Shown here: piece after piece, positions 1 through 6,164 of the stretch
Layout: the number at the start of each line of letters is the position of its first letter
Position numbering within the stretch: the stretch's first letter is position 1
From: Clostridiales bacterium UBA4696
GTDB taxonomy: Bacteria; Bacillota; Clostridia; Oscillospirales; Oscillospiraceae
Length of the DNA stretch: 19,532 nt
NCBI GenBank assembly: GCA_002404795.1
Contig: DHKK01000175.1
Coordinates: forward strand, 1-19,532
Direction: 5' to 3'
Notes under the pieces: generated by a model
Seen by the model: only the letters and a program-made list of their open reading frames with translations
What the model was told of the DNA's origin: nothing
Databases searched by the model: none
Translations under genes and position numbers: made by a program

Positions 1-1322
1 TCCTTGAGGTACTTGACCAGCTCGACAGCCTCGCGGGTGCCGACGACGACGTTCCAATCGGGCAGCTTGTCCTGGATCTCGCCCTTCATGACAGCGACCT
101 TGCCCGGGATGATGAGGGTGCGGTTGTTGATCTTGGAGGCGATATCGAATTCGTCAAAGAACTTCTTGACGGAGGTGGAGGAGAACTTGCCTGCGGCCCA
201 TGCCGTCAGGACGGACATGCCGGACGCGTCGGTGATGAGCAGGTTCACGGGGACCTTGGAGCGCTCGAGCTCGCCGGAGACCAGGAAGTAGGTCAGCGCG
301 AAGTCGACCGTCAGGGCGCACGGATCGTCGGGGCCAGCACCGTTGATCGGGTAGATGCCGGGCGCGACCTTCATCGGCTTCTGCGGGTCGGTGAAGATGT
401 TCTGACGCAGGCCGTAAAGCGGCAGCGCCTCGGCGTAGCCGATCTTGTCCATGACGATGATGGAGCCGTACTTAACGACGAACATGGAAGCCAGCGCGGT
501 CTCCAGATGCTCGTCATGGTCGCACAGGACGCCAAGATTGACGATGGAGGGATAGCCGAAGGTCCGGTCGCCGTCCTTGATGGCGGTGCGGCGGACGAGA
601 ACGGCGTTGGCAAACGTCTCCTTGATGGTCGGCGCGGTGACGTCGAGGATCAGGTTCTTGTTGCCGGCCTTCTCGAGCTCGGCGACGGTGTCGTGCAGCT
701 CGGAAAGATCCTTGCCGCTGACGCCCAGGACGAGGCCCGCTGCCTTGGCGATCTCGCTCATGGCGGCGAAGGTATCCTTGTTGGCGCCGTTCAGGATGGG
801 CTTGTTATCCTTGATGGCTTCGACAGCCGCCTTGGCGGTGTCGACGTCCTTGGTGTCGATGATGACGGTGCGGTCCGGCAGAGCCGCTGCCTTTTTGCAG
901 AGCTCGACGAACTTCGCGCTGTCGCCCGCGTCGTGCACGAACACGCACTCGACCATTTCACGCTCGCCGATACGCTCGTAATCGACCTTCTTGATGCCCT
1001 CAATGCGCGCGTCGACTGCAGCGTCATCCATGTCTGTAGCAAGGGTGGCCGCGAACAGGTTGCGGTTGACCAGGGTCTTCTCATGACGCATCATGACGGT
1101 CTCGCCGCCGAGCTTGTGCGTGCCGACCTCGATGGTTTTCATGGGAGGCGCAGTGGCCTCGGACAGCAGAGCGATCGCCTCTGCGGACATATACGGGCAC
1201 TTCGTGATGGGAACAGCGCCCTGGGCGACCTTCATGCAGAATGCCATGCAGGTGGGGCTGCCGCATTCCTTACAGTTTTTTTTCGGAGATAATTTGAAAA
1301 TGTCAAGACCTTTAACTGCCAT
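1..1322 (-). CDS. acsC: Corrinoid iron-sulfur protein large (gamma) subunit, 3' end missing
   Basis: This is the large subunit of the corrinoid iron-sulfur protein (CFeSP), which carries the methyl group on its cobalamin from methyl-tetrahydrofolate to acetyl-CoA synthase in the Wood-Ljungdahl pathway. The N-terminus shows the [4Fe-4S] ligand pattern C17-x2-C20-x4-C25-x16-C42, within a CKECGSPTC motif that is diagnostic of the family. I see 440 codons; the family is about 445-450 residues, and the visible C-terminal residues (VVVGTREAVELVKYLK) match the family's end, so only a few codons lie beyond the window. The ATG start is preceded by a GGAAGGGGGAA purine stretch. It begins 21 nt after acsD, so the two subunits are co-transcribed. 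Codons look intact. Cofactor content and activity are inferred from the family. Confidence 0.95.
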   Translation of the reverse strand, partial: MAVKGLDIFKLSPKKNCKECGSPTCMAFCMKVAQGAVPITKCPYMSAEAIALLSEATAPPMKTIEVGTHKLGGETVMMRHEKTLVNRNLFAATLATDMDDAAVDARIEGIKKVDYERIGEREMVECVFVHDAGDSAKFVELCKKAAALPDRTVIIDTKDVDTAKAAVEAIKDNKPILNGANKDTFAAMSEIAKAAGLVLGVSGKDLSELHDTVAELEKAGNKNLILDVTAPTIKETFANAVLVRRTAIKDGDRTFGYPSIVNLGVLCDHDEHLETALASMFVVKYGSIIVMDKIGYAEALPLYGLRQNIFTDPQKPMKVAPGIYPINGAGPDDPCALTVDFALTYFLVSGELERSKVPVNLLITDASGMSVLTAWAAGKFSSTSVKKFFDEFDIASKINNRTLIIPGKVAVMKGEIQDKLPDWNVVVGTREAVELVKYLK

Positions 1323-1343
1323 AGTATGGTTCCCCCTTCCCGC

Positions 1344-2288
1344 TTACATCAGCGCGCTGATCATCTTTGCGATGGTCTTGATTGCTTCCGGATGGCGCAG
1401 AATGACTGCGTCGGAGCCGCCGGCCAGAACGGCAGCCGCGGTCGTGATCTCCATCTCGATGCCGCGCTCCTCCTGGCTGCCCCATTCGGGCATGTCTTCT
1501 TCGGACATGACAGCTTCCTTGACGCCCCAGGTATCCGCGGAGACCGGGGTCATGATGGGCATCTCGAGCATGGCGTCCGCCTGCTTGAGCGCCGCGTCCT
1601 TCACGCGGTCGAGCGTGGAGGCGACGTATTCATAGCCATAGCCGGCAGCAGCGGAACCGATGTTCATGACGATGGACTGCGCATTGAAGCCCATCTGGGT
1701 GATGACAGTATTGAGCTGCTTGGCAAGGTTGATATCGACAGCGGATTCCGCGCCGACCTTCTGGCCGTATGCCATACCGGCGGAAGCAACGACGGTCTTG
1801 TAATCCTCGTCGCGTGCAGACAGAACAAGAATGTTTCTGCCGGCCAGCGCTTCAGAGATCTTGTTGAACAGTTCGGTGTCCTTCTCGATGTTCTTGCAGC
1901 CCATGATGACGAGCGGCAGCGTCGTCGCGTCGGAAACGTCCTTGGCCAGCTGAACGCACGCTTCCACGGACTTGTTGAGGCCGTTGGGATCGGCACCTTC
2001 CAGGTGCAGGCAGATGAAGGAAGCGCCCTCGAGCGATTCCGCGCGCTTGGCCATCTCAGGCACAGTGGTGCAGCCCTCATAGAAGGCCTTTTCGCCGGGC
2101 ATGGTGTATTCCTCCATGCCGAGGTCGGTCAGCTCAACGCCGATCTTGGGTGCGTTCTTGATCTCAGCGTCGAACGTGTGGAACGGAAGCACGTTCTGGC
2201 CGCCGATGGCCGTGGCCTTGTCGCCAACGCCCAGCACAACTTCATTGATGTGCGCATTGAACGCCTGTTTCTTGGGAACGAAAGGCAT
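1344..2288 (-). CDS. acsD: Corrinoid iron-sulfur protein small (delta) subunit
   Basis: The 314-residue product matches the small CFeSP subunit (AcsD/CdhD, CODH/ACS delta). It is a TIM-barrel protein that pairs with AcsC and helps hold the corrinoid during methyl transfer. Family-typical stretches are FICLHLEGADPNG, LPLVIMGCKNIEKD, a GSAAAGYGYEY segment and the C-terminal GIEMEITTAAAVLAGGSDAVILRHPEA. The ATG start follows a GGGGG element about 10 nt upstream. It sits between cooC (32 nt upstream) and acsC (21 nt downstream), consistent with balanced expression of the heterodimer. Length is normal for the family and nothing appears disrupted. Confidence 0.95.
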   Translation of the reverse strand: MPFVPKKQAFNAHINEVVLGVGDKATAIGGQNVLPFHTFDAEIKNAPKIGVELTDLGMEEYTMPGEKAFYEGCTTVPEMAKRAESLEGASFICLHLEGADPNGLNKSVEACVQLAKDVSDATTLPLVIMGCKNIEKDTELFNKISEALAGRNILVLSARDEDYKTVVASAGMAYGQKVGAESAVDINLAKQLNTVITQMGFNAQSIVMNIGSAAAGYGYEYVASTLDRVKDAALKQADAMLEMPIMTPVSADTWGVKEAVMSEEDMPEWGSQEERGIEMEITTAAAVLAGGSDAVILRHPEAIKTIAKMISALM

Positions 2289-2320
2289 AGTTGTGAATCC
2301 CCCTATAAAATATAATTGGC

Positions 2321-3091
2321 TTAAAGCTTGAGCTCCTGCATGATGGCGGCGAGCGCCTTCTTGACCGGAGCGGTGTCCGGCACCTGCGAGCTCGGCTTTC
2401 CTTCGCAGTCATACGTATAGACCGTATCATCCTGCGGCAGAACGCCGGCCAGCTGGAGACCGTACTTGTTTATCTCTTCCATGACGCCGGGGTTGAGTTC
2501 CCCGTTTGGCGCACGGTTGACGATCAGTTTCATTTCGCCGGGCTTGAGATCCAGTTCGCGGATCATCTCGGCGATGCGGCCTGCCGCCTGCACGCCGCGG
2601 CGGGAACAATCGGAAATGAGAAGCATGGTGTCGACGTGCGGAAGCGTGCCGCGGCTGATATGCTCCAGACCAGCCTCGTTGTCCACCACCATGTAGCGGT
2701 AATTGCCGACATACTTGTCGATCTGCGTTTTCAGAACGCCGTTGACATAGCAGTAGCAGCCCTTGCCCTGCGTTCTGCCCATGACGAGCATGTCGTAGTC
2801 GTCCTCCTCGATGAGGGCGGAGTTGAATTTCATCTCGGCATAGTCGGCCTTGGTCATGTTGGCCGGGATCTTGCCGGTCTGTTCGGCGTGCGCCATCTCC
2901 TCGCGGATATCGCCGAGGGTCGTCTCGACCTTGACGCCCAGGACCTCGTTGAGGTTGGAGTTGGCGTCGGCGTCCACCACAAGGATGGGGCCCTTTTTCT
3001 GCTTGCACAGATAGTCGATGATCATGCCGCAGGTCGTCGTCTTGCCGACGCCGCCCTTACCGGCAACTGCAATGATATGGGTATGGGCCAT
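2321..3091 (-). CDS. cooC: CooC/AcsF-type nickel-insertion ATPase for CODH/ACS
   Basis: This is a 256-residue MinD/ParA-class P-loop ATPase of the CooC/AcsF group, which matures CO dehydrogenase or acetyl-CoA synthase by delivering nickel in an ATP-dependent step. The deviant Walker A box GKGGVGKT lies at residues 11-18, with the signature lysine at position 12. The CxC pair at residues 112-114 (GCYCYVN) is the metal-binding motif known at the CooC dimer interface. VVDADANSNLNEVLG and VDNEAGLEHISRGT are further family motifs. ATG is preceded by AAGGAG at 8 nt. It lies between metF and acsD, and downstream of the nickel cassette at 4269-5673. CooC versus AcsF cannot be decided here because the target enzyme genes lie outside the window. 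Confidence 0.93.
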   Translation of the reverse strand: MAHTHIIAVAGKGGVGKTTTCGMIIDYLCKQKKGPILVVDADANSNLNEVLGVKVETTLGDIREEMAHAEQTGKIPANMTKADYAEMKFNSALIEEDDYDMLVMGRTQGKGCYCYVNGVLKTQIDKYVGNYRYMVVDNEAGLEHISRGTLPHVDTMLLISDCSRRGVQAAGRIAEMIRELDLKPGEMKLIVNRAPNGELNPGVMEEINKYGLQLAGVLPQDDTVYTYDCEGKPSSQVPDTAPVKKALAAIMQELKL

Positions 3092-3118
3092 AAAAAACGC
3101 TCCTTGGAACGGTCTGCG

Positions 3119-3145
3119 GGCAGGCGGGCATATTGCCCGCCTGCC
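3119..3145 (-). other. Intercistronic hairpin between metF and cooC
   Basis: GGCAGGCGGGCA (3119-3130) pairs perfectly with TGCCCGCCTGCC (3134-3145) around a 3-nt loop, giving a 12-bp GC-rich stem. No T-run follows on the minus strand, so this is not a standard terminator. It lies between the metF stop and the cooC SD. Such a structure could act as an mRNA processing or stability element that sets metF and cooC-acsDC at different levels. That role is inferred. Confidence 0.6.
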
Positions 3146-3158
3146 GCGGAAATTTCGA

Positions 3159-4088
3159 TTAGACGAGATCGATCAGGCCGGCTTCCTTGGCGATGTAGGC
3201 GACGTCCTCGTACTTGTTGAGCGCGTACAGGTGGATGCCGTCGATGCCGCAGGCGCGGTATTCGTCGATCTGGTTGATGGTATATTCGATACCGGCCTTC
3301 TTGAAGCTCTCCTTCTTGCCCGCGACGTCGGCGTCGAACGGCTCTTTGTCGAAGGGGTTCGGGAAGATCCAGTTCTTGGAGATGATCTCGCAGAGCTTGC
3401 GGTCCATGACGCAGCCGTTGCGGCTGAGGGCCATGTTGATGGTCGCAGCCTGGTCGAGGATCGGCATGATGCCCACGTCGACCGGCAGCCAGATGCCCGC
3501 GTTGCGGATGGCCTCGAGCCAGTAGCGGAACGCGTCCATATCCCAGCACAGCTGCGAGATGATGTAGTCGGCGCCGTTGTCCTGCTTCTGCTTCAGGAAG
3601 GCGATGTCAGCCTCGAGGCTGCGGCACTGGATGTGGCCTTCGGGTGAGCCCGCGACCGCGATGGTGAACTTGTCGCCGAACTCCTTGCGGACGAACTTGA
3701 CAAGCTCGGTGGCATAGTGCAGATCGCCGTTCGTGCCGGTCCAGCCAAAGGGCAAATCGCCGCGCAGGGCGAGCATATGGTCGATGCCGTGATCCAGATA
3801 GGTCTGGAGCTTTTCCTTGATATCTTCCTTGGTGTTGCCGATGCAGGTGAAGTGGGTGACGGGGATGGTCTTGCCGTCTTTCTGGATCTTGTCCAGAACT
3901 TCCAGGTTCTTGCCGACGTTGGTGCCGCCGGCGCCGTAGGTACAGGAGATGTAATCGGGCTGCAGGGTATAGAGCTTGTCCAGAACTCCATCCTTACCGC
4001 ACAGCTTTTCCATGCCCACGTCCGTCTTGGGCGGGAAGACCTCAAAGGAGAAAGTCGCTCTCTTTTCGTAGATGTCTGCTACGCTCAT
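3159..4088 (-). CDS. metF: Methylenetetrahydrofolate reductase
   Basis: The 309-residue product is MetF, which reduces 5,10-methylene-THF to 5-methyl-THF, the last step of the methyl branch before transfer to the CFeSP. Family motifs are SFEVFPPKT near the N-terminus, HFTCIGNTKEDI, MLALRGDLP, and VDVGIMPI in the second half; E. coli MetF is about 296 residues. I chose the ATG at 4088 (MSVADIYEK) because GGAGG lies 6 nt upstream. An in-frame ATG at 4130 adds 14 residues, but lies in the leader hairpin and has no SD. The gene opens the operon metF-cooC-acsD-acsC. No MetV-like zinc/Cys partner is visible on this side of the operon. Its electron donor cannot be read from the sequence. Confidence 0.94.
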   Translation of the reverse strand: MSVADIYEKRATFSFEVFPPKTDVGMEKLCGKDGVLDKLYTLQPDYISCTYGAGGTNVGKNLEVLDKIQKDGKTIPVTHFTCIGNTKEDIKEKLQTYLDHGIDHMLALRGDLPFGWTGTNGDLHYATELVKFVRKEFGDKFTIAVAGSPEGHIQCRSLEADIAFLKQKQDNGADYIISQLCWDMDAFRYWLEAIRNAGIWLPVDVGIMPILDQAATINMALSRNGCVMDRKLCEIISKNWIFPNPFDKEPFDADVAGKKESFKKAGIEYTINQIDEYRACGIDGIHLYALNKYEDVAYIAKEAGLIDLV

Positions 4089-4127
4089 AATTGCCTCCAT
4101 ATCCAAAATAGATTGCCTGAGTGGCTG

Positions 4128-4150
4128 CATGCCGGCGCGTGTCCGGCATG
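4128..4150 (-). other. Leader hairpin of the metF operon
   Basis: CATGCCGG (4128-4135) and CCGGCATG (4143-4150) form a perfect 8-bp stem with a 7-nt loop. It falls in the roughly 70-nt untranslated leader between the proposed promoter and the metF ATG. No T-run follows it and it resembles no riboswitch class that I recognise. It may stabilise the mRNA or be a regulatory site. Confidence 0.4.
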
Positions 4151-4166
4151 GATTCGATACAAAAAT

Positions 4167-4195
4167 ATCGTATCACACTTGGCTGGCAATTACAA
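4167..4195 (-). promoter_or_regulatory. Putative promoter of metF-cooC-acsDC
   Basis: Read on the minus strand, a TTGTAA -35 box (4190-4195) is followed 17 nt later by a TACGAT -10 box (4167-4172) preceded by TGA, an extended -10. An overlapping alternative is TTGCCA with TATTTT at 16 nt. The rest of 4089-4268 is AT-rich with no gene. A weak A/T stem near 4205-4230 might end the upstream transcript, but it is not convincing. Confidence 0.5.
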
Positions 4196-4268
4196 GCCCT
4201 GCAGCACGCAAATATATGAAAAAAAGCATTTCTTTTTCCATTCTTAGCATGGCCGGGACGCCTGCGCG

Positions 4269-4496
4269 TCAGAGCTTCGTCATGAGGATCTTCTGGCTCA
4301 CGCCGCCGGAGACGACGTAGACGGTCAGATCTCCGTTCTCCTTCTCGTCGACGGTCAGCTCGACCTGCTTTCCCTGGATCAGCCCGCGGACCCAGCCGAC
4401 GGGATCGTCGGTCTCGATCTCCTCGAAGAAGACGTCGCGCATCTGGTTATTGCCGCACAGGTTCTGCACCTCGCGGACGACCTCGTACTCCGCCAT
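4269..4496 (-). CDS. Unknown 75-aa protein in the cooT operon
   Basis: I do not recognise this family. The product is small and acidic (75 residues) with no signal peptide or membrane segment. It has one cysteine (C14) in a predicted N-terminal helix, an acidic FFEEIETDDPVGWVRG segment in the middle, and a C-terminal half that looks like beta strands (VELTVDE, DLTVYVVSGGVSQKI). It starts 2 nt after the cooT stop and is the last gene of the operon His-rich protein, cooT, this gene; the SD is weak, which suggests translational coupling. Location alone hints at a role in CODH/ACS nickel-site maturation or stress. No catalytic motif supports an enzymatic call. Confidence 0.75.
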   Translation of the reverse strand: MAEYEVVREVQNLCGNNQMRDVFFEEIETDDPVGWVRGLIQGKQVELTVDEKENGDLTVYVVSGGVSQKILMTKL

Positions 4497-4498
4497 CG

Positions 4499-4687
4499 TC
4501 AGTCCCTGACGATGATGGCGGTGTTGCCGACCAGATCAATGGTGGCGAGCCGGCCCTCGACGCGCGTCTCGCGCTCAAACAGGTCGACCAGCACAACGAA
4601 GCCGTCCTTGCAGTCGATGCGCTGCACGTTGGAGAGGATCAGGTTCTTCTGCTCCACGCTGTTTTCATATACGTTGGAAAGGCACAT
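4499..4687 (-). CDS. cooT: CooT-family nickel-binding protein
   Basis: The 62-residue product matches CooT, the small nickel-binding protein first known from the Rhodospirillum rubrum CO dehydrogenase locus. Characteristic features are the N-terminal MCLSNVYE, whose Cys2 is the conserved metal ligand of the family, followed by short beta-strand blocks (LILSNVQRIDC, VVLVDLFE) and a closing TAIIVRD strand. An additional Cys lies in the IDCKDG turn. AAGGAG lies about 10 nt before the ATG and overlaps the upstream His-rich gene's stop region. Position beside cooC and acsCD supports a role in nickel delivery to CODH or ACS. Direct nickel binding here is inferred. Confidence 0.88.
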   Translation of the reverse strand: MCLSNVYENSVEQKNLILSNVQRIDCKDGFVVLVDLFERETRVEGRLATIDLVGNTAIIVRD

Positions 4688-4701
4688 AGCTGCTTCGCTC
4701 C

Positions 4702-5085
4702 TTATGCGTTCGGGGTCTGCATCGACGCCAGCACGGTGGACAGGCGCAGATTGCCCTTTTCAAAATCGCTCACGGCCAGCATGATCTGGTCATAGGCGGC
4801 CGTCTCGCCCATCTCCTGCAGCTGCCTGGCGAGGTTCGCAAGCTCGTTGGCGTGGGACGCGTTGTGGCCGACCATATACTTCATCAGCGCCATCAGCTCT
4901 TCCTTCGGGCTGTGCTCGCAGCCGCCGCAGGCGTCGCAGTGGGAATGGCCGCAGTCGTCATGGGAATGGGTGTGCTCGTTCTCGTGGTCATGCGTATGGG
5001 TATGCGCGTGCGTATGGGTCACACCGTCGGCGTGGGTATGCGTATGGGTGTGGACAGTCTCGTCGTGATCGTGGTCAAGATGCAT
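4702..5085 (-). CDS. Histidine/cysteine-rich putative nickel-binding protein
   Basis: The 127-residue product has two parts. Residues 1-58 contain 19 histidines, mostly as alternating HTH and HDH patterns, plus Cys45, Cys50, Cys53 and Cys56 in a CxxCxxC-type cluster. Residues 60-125 form a predicted helical domain with an HNASH motif (H74, H78), a pattern I recall in small proteins attached to nickel/cobalt systems. It is a likely cytoplasmic metal store or chaperone, since there is no signal peptide. AAGGAGG lies 7 nt before the ATG. It is first in the operon with cooT and an unknown gene, and it diverges from a metal-sensing repressor gene. Nickel is the probable ligand from context, but zinc or cobalt binding cannot be excluded. 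Confidence 0.82.
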   Translation of the reverse strand: MHLDHDHDETVHTHTHTHADGVTHTHAHTHTHDHENEHTHSHDDCGHSHCDACGGCEHSPKEELMALMKYMVGHNASHANELANLARQLQEMGETAAYDQIMLAVSDFEKGNLRLSTVLASMQTPNA

Positions 5086-5114
5086 GGTTCTGCCTCCTTG
5101 ATGATTCTTGTTGT

Positions 5115-5143
5115 ATTATATCGTTTCCTCTTGATTTTGTAAA
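5115..5143 (-). promoter_or_regulatory. Near-consensus promoter of the His-rich protein-cooT operon
   Basis: On the minus strand TTTACA (5138-5143) and a perfect TATAAT (5115-5120) are separated by 17 nt. The implied start of transcription leaves a leader of about 20-25 nt before the ATG at 5085. A promoter this strong usually needs a repressor, which fits the divergent metal-sensor gene. Confidence 0.75.
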
Positions 5144-5172
5144 GCGGGCGGAGGCACGTCTGTTTGTTTTTC

Positions 5173-5216
5173 CAAAAACTTTTTGCGCCATTTCCCGATT
5201 TTAAGTGGAATTTCCA
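5173..5216. promoter_or_regulatory. Two palindromes in the divergent intergenic region
   Basis: CAAAAA-C-TTTTTG is a perfect palindrome at 5173-5185, and TGGAA-T-TTCCA is another at 5206-5216. Both lie upstream of the sensor gene and between the divergent start regions. Either could be an operator for the adjacent regulator or belong to its promoter; candidate -10 sequences (TATGAT, TACATT) lie just downstream at 5224-5234. They do not resemble the G-tract operators reported for CsoR or RcnR, so the assignment is tentative. Confidence 0.35.
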
Positions 5217-5271
5217 TGTGAAATATGATACATTACAAATAATTTATGATATGAGATAAGGAGCATTCCCC

Positions 5272-5673
5272 ATGGCACAGGAGCATTCGCACAATCACGC
5301 GTATCTGCACGAGCATAACATCCCCCATCTGCATCACGAGGCCGACGTCCACGACGCGGACCACAACCACGAGCATCCCCACACCCACGACCACGCCGTG
5401 GGCCACGGCCACGTGCACGAAAACACCCAGGCCGTCCTCAACCGCCTCTCCCGCGCCATCGGGCATCTGGAATCCGTGCGGAAGATGGTCGAAAACGGCC
5501 GCGACTGCAGCGAGGTCCTTATCCAGATCGCCGCGGTCCGCGCGGCGATCACAAACATCGGCAAGGTGATCCTGCAGGACCATATCCAGCACTGCATCGT
5601 CGACGCCGTGGAGCACGACGACGAGCAGGCGCTCGACGCGCTGTGTCAGGCGATCGACAAGTTCGTGAAATAA
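5272..5673 (+). CDS. CsoR/RcnR/InrS-family metal-sensing repressor with His-rich tail
   Basis: Residues 52-133 are the all-helical CsoR/RcnR/FrmR (DUF156) fold. The ligand trio is exact for the CsoR/InrS fingerprint: Cys79, His104 (+25) and Cys108 (+29) in RDCSEVLIQIAAVRAA and LQDHIQHC. The usual GQ of the first helix is replaced by Gly-His (H65). Residues 1-50 are a low-complexity tail with 18 histidines. Apo-repressors of this family bind DNA and release it on metal binding. CsoR senses Cu(I), whereas InrS with the same ligands plus histidines senses Ni(II); the tail and the nickel-gene neighbours favour nickel. AAGGAG lies 8 nt before the ATG. It probably represses itself and the divergent cooT operon. 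Metal identity is inferred. Confidence 0.88.
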   Translation: MAQEHSHNHAYLHEHNIPHLHHEADVHDADHNHEHPHTHDHAVGHGHVHENTQAVLNRLSRAIGHLESVRKMVENGRDCSEVLIQIAAVRAAITNIGKVILQDHIQHCIVDAVEHDDEQALDALCQAIDKFVK

Positions 5674-5681
5674 CGGTCAGA

Positions 5682-5710
5682 CGCAGGGGCTTTCGCCCCT
5701 GCGCCGTTTT
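5682..5710 (+). terminator. Terminator of the metal-sensor gene
   Basis: CGCAGGGGC (5682-5690) and GCCCCTGCG (5695-5703) form a perfect 9-bp stem with a TTTC loop, followed by CCGTTTT. Flanking AACGG (from 5672) and CCGTT extend the symmetry. It lies between two convergent genes. The minus-strand tail is not T-rich, so it works best for the plus-strand gene. Confidence 0.8.
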
Positions 5711-5715
5711 ATCTC

Positions 5716-6090
5716 TCAGCCCGAGCACCGGCTGCAGCCGCAGCCGGAATTCTGGTTCGAATTGGACGTCCCGCCCACATTGCTGCACGAGCCGCAGCCG
5801 CACCGGCGGCAGCAGCTGCAGCCGGACGAGGTCCCGCCCACGCTGCCGCAGCCTCCGCAGCCGCAGGACGAACCGCTGCCGGAGCTGCTGCCGGAATTGC
5901 CGCTGCCGGTGGACGTCCCGCCGACCGAGCCGCTTCCCTGCGTGCAGGTGCAGGTGCACGTGCACGTCGGGTTCGTCGTCGAGGTTCCGCCGACCGAGCC
6001 GGAAGACTGCTGGCAGCACGGATTGCAGCACCGCTGCTGGACAAAGTCCGGGAACGTCAGGCCGCTGAAGCCGTTACAGGAACAAGCCAT
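5716..6090 (-). CDS. Cysteine-rich repeat protein of unknown function
   Basis: The 124-residue product is built almost entirely of Gly, Ser, Thr and Cys, with 22 cysteines. A VGGTS repeat occurs four times at residues 33-37, 56-60, 84-88 and 105-109, separated by cysteine clusters (CCNPCC, a CTCTCTC run, SSCGCGGC, GCSCCRRCGCGSC, GCGCSRC). Only the first 20 residues (MACSCNGFSGLTFPDFVQQR) look structured. There is no signal peptide. I chose the ATG at 6090 because GGAGG lies 8 nt upstream; an in-frame GTG at 6264 would extend it through a terminator and is unlikely. A metal-binding, disulfide-linked or spore-surface role is possible. I cannot assign a family. Confidence 0.72.
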   Translation of the reverse strand: MACSCNGFSGLTFPDFVQQRCCNPCCQQSSGSVGGTSTTNPTCTCTCTCTQGSGSVGGTSTGSGNSGSSSGSGSSCGCGGCGSVGGTSSGCSCCRRCGCGSCSNVGGTSNSNQNSGCGCSRCSG

Positions 6091-6103
6091 TGCGCATACC
6101 TCC

Positions 6104-6135
6104 AAAAAAATCTCCGGGAACATCGGTTCCCGGAG
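6104..6135 (-). terminator. Strong terminator abutting the Cys-rich gene's SD
   Basis: CTCCGGGAAC (6112-6121) and GTTCCCGGAG (6126-6135) form a perfect 10-bp stem with a 4-nt loop. On the minus strand it is followed by A and seven Ts (6104-6110). The T-run directly touches the GGAGG of the Cys-rich gene (6099-6103), leaving no room for a promoter between them. It is either the terminator of the upstream small frame or a transcription attenuator. Confidence 0.8.
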
Positions 6136-6164
6136 CATTCTATGCCCTGTGTGCGCGTTTGGTG

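Noticed and set aside
4089..4130. Upstream ATG at 4130 for metF
   Set aside because: It has no SD and lies in the leader hairpin, while the ATG at 4088 has GGAGG 6 nt upstream and begins with the conserved N-terminus.
4128..4150. Riboswitch (cobalamin, THF or NiCo type) in the metF leader
   Set aside because: The leader is only about 70 nt with a single 8-bp hairpin, and none of the conserved cores of these classes is visible.
4960..5070. CAC/CAT-rich tandem pattern resembling a microsatellite or CRISPR-like repeat
   Set aside because: It is the coding sequence of the histidine-rich tail; there is no fixed repeat-spacer unit.
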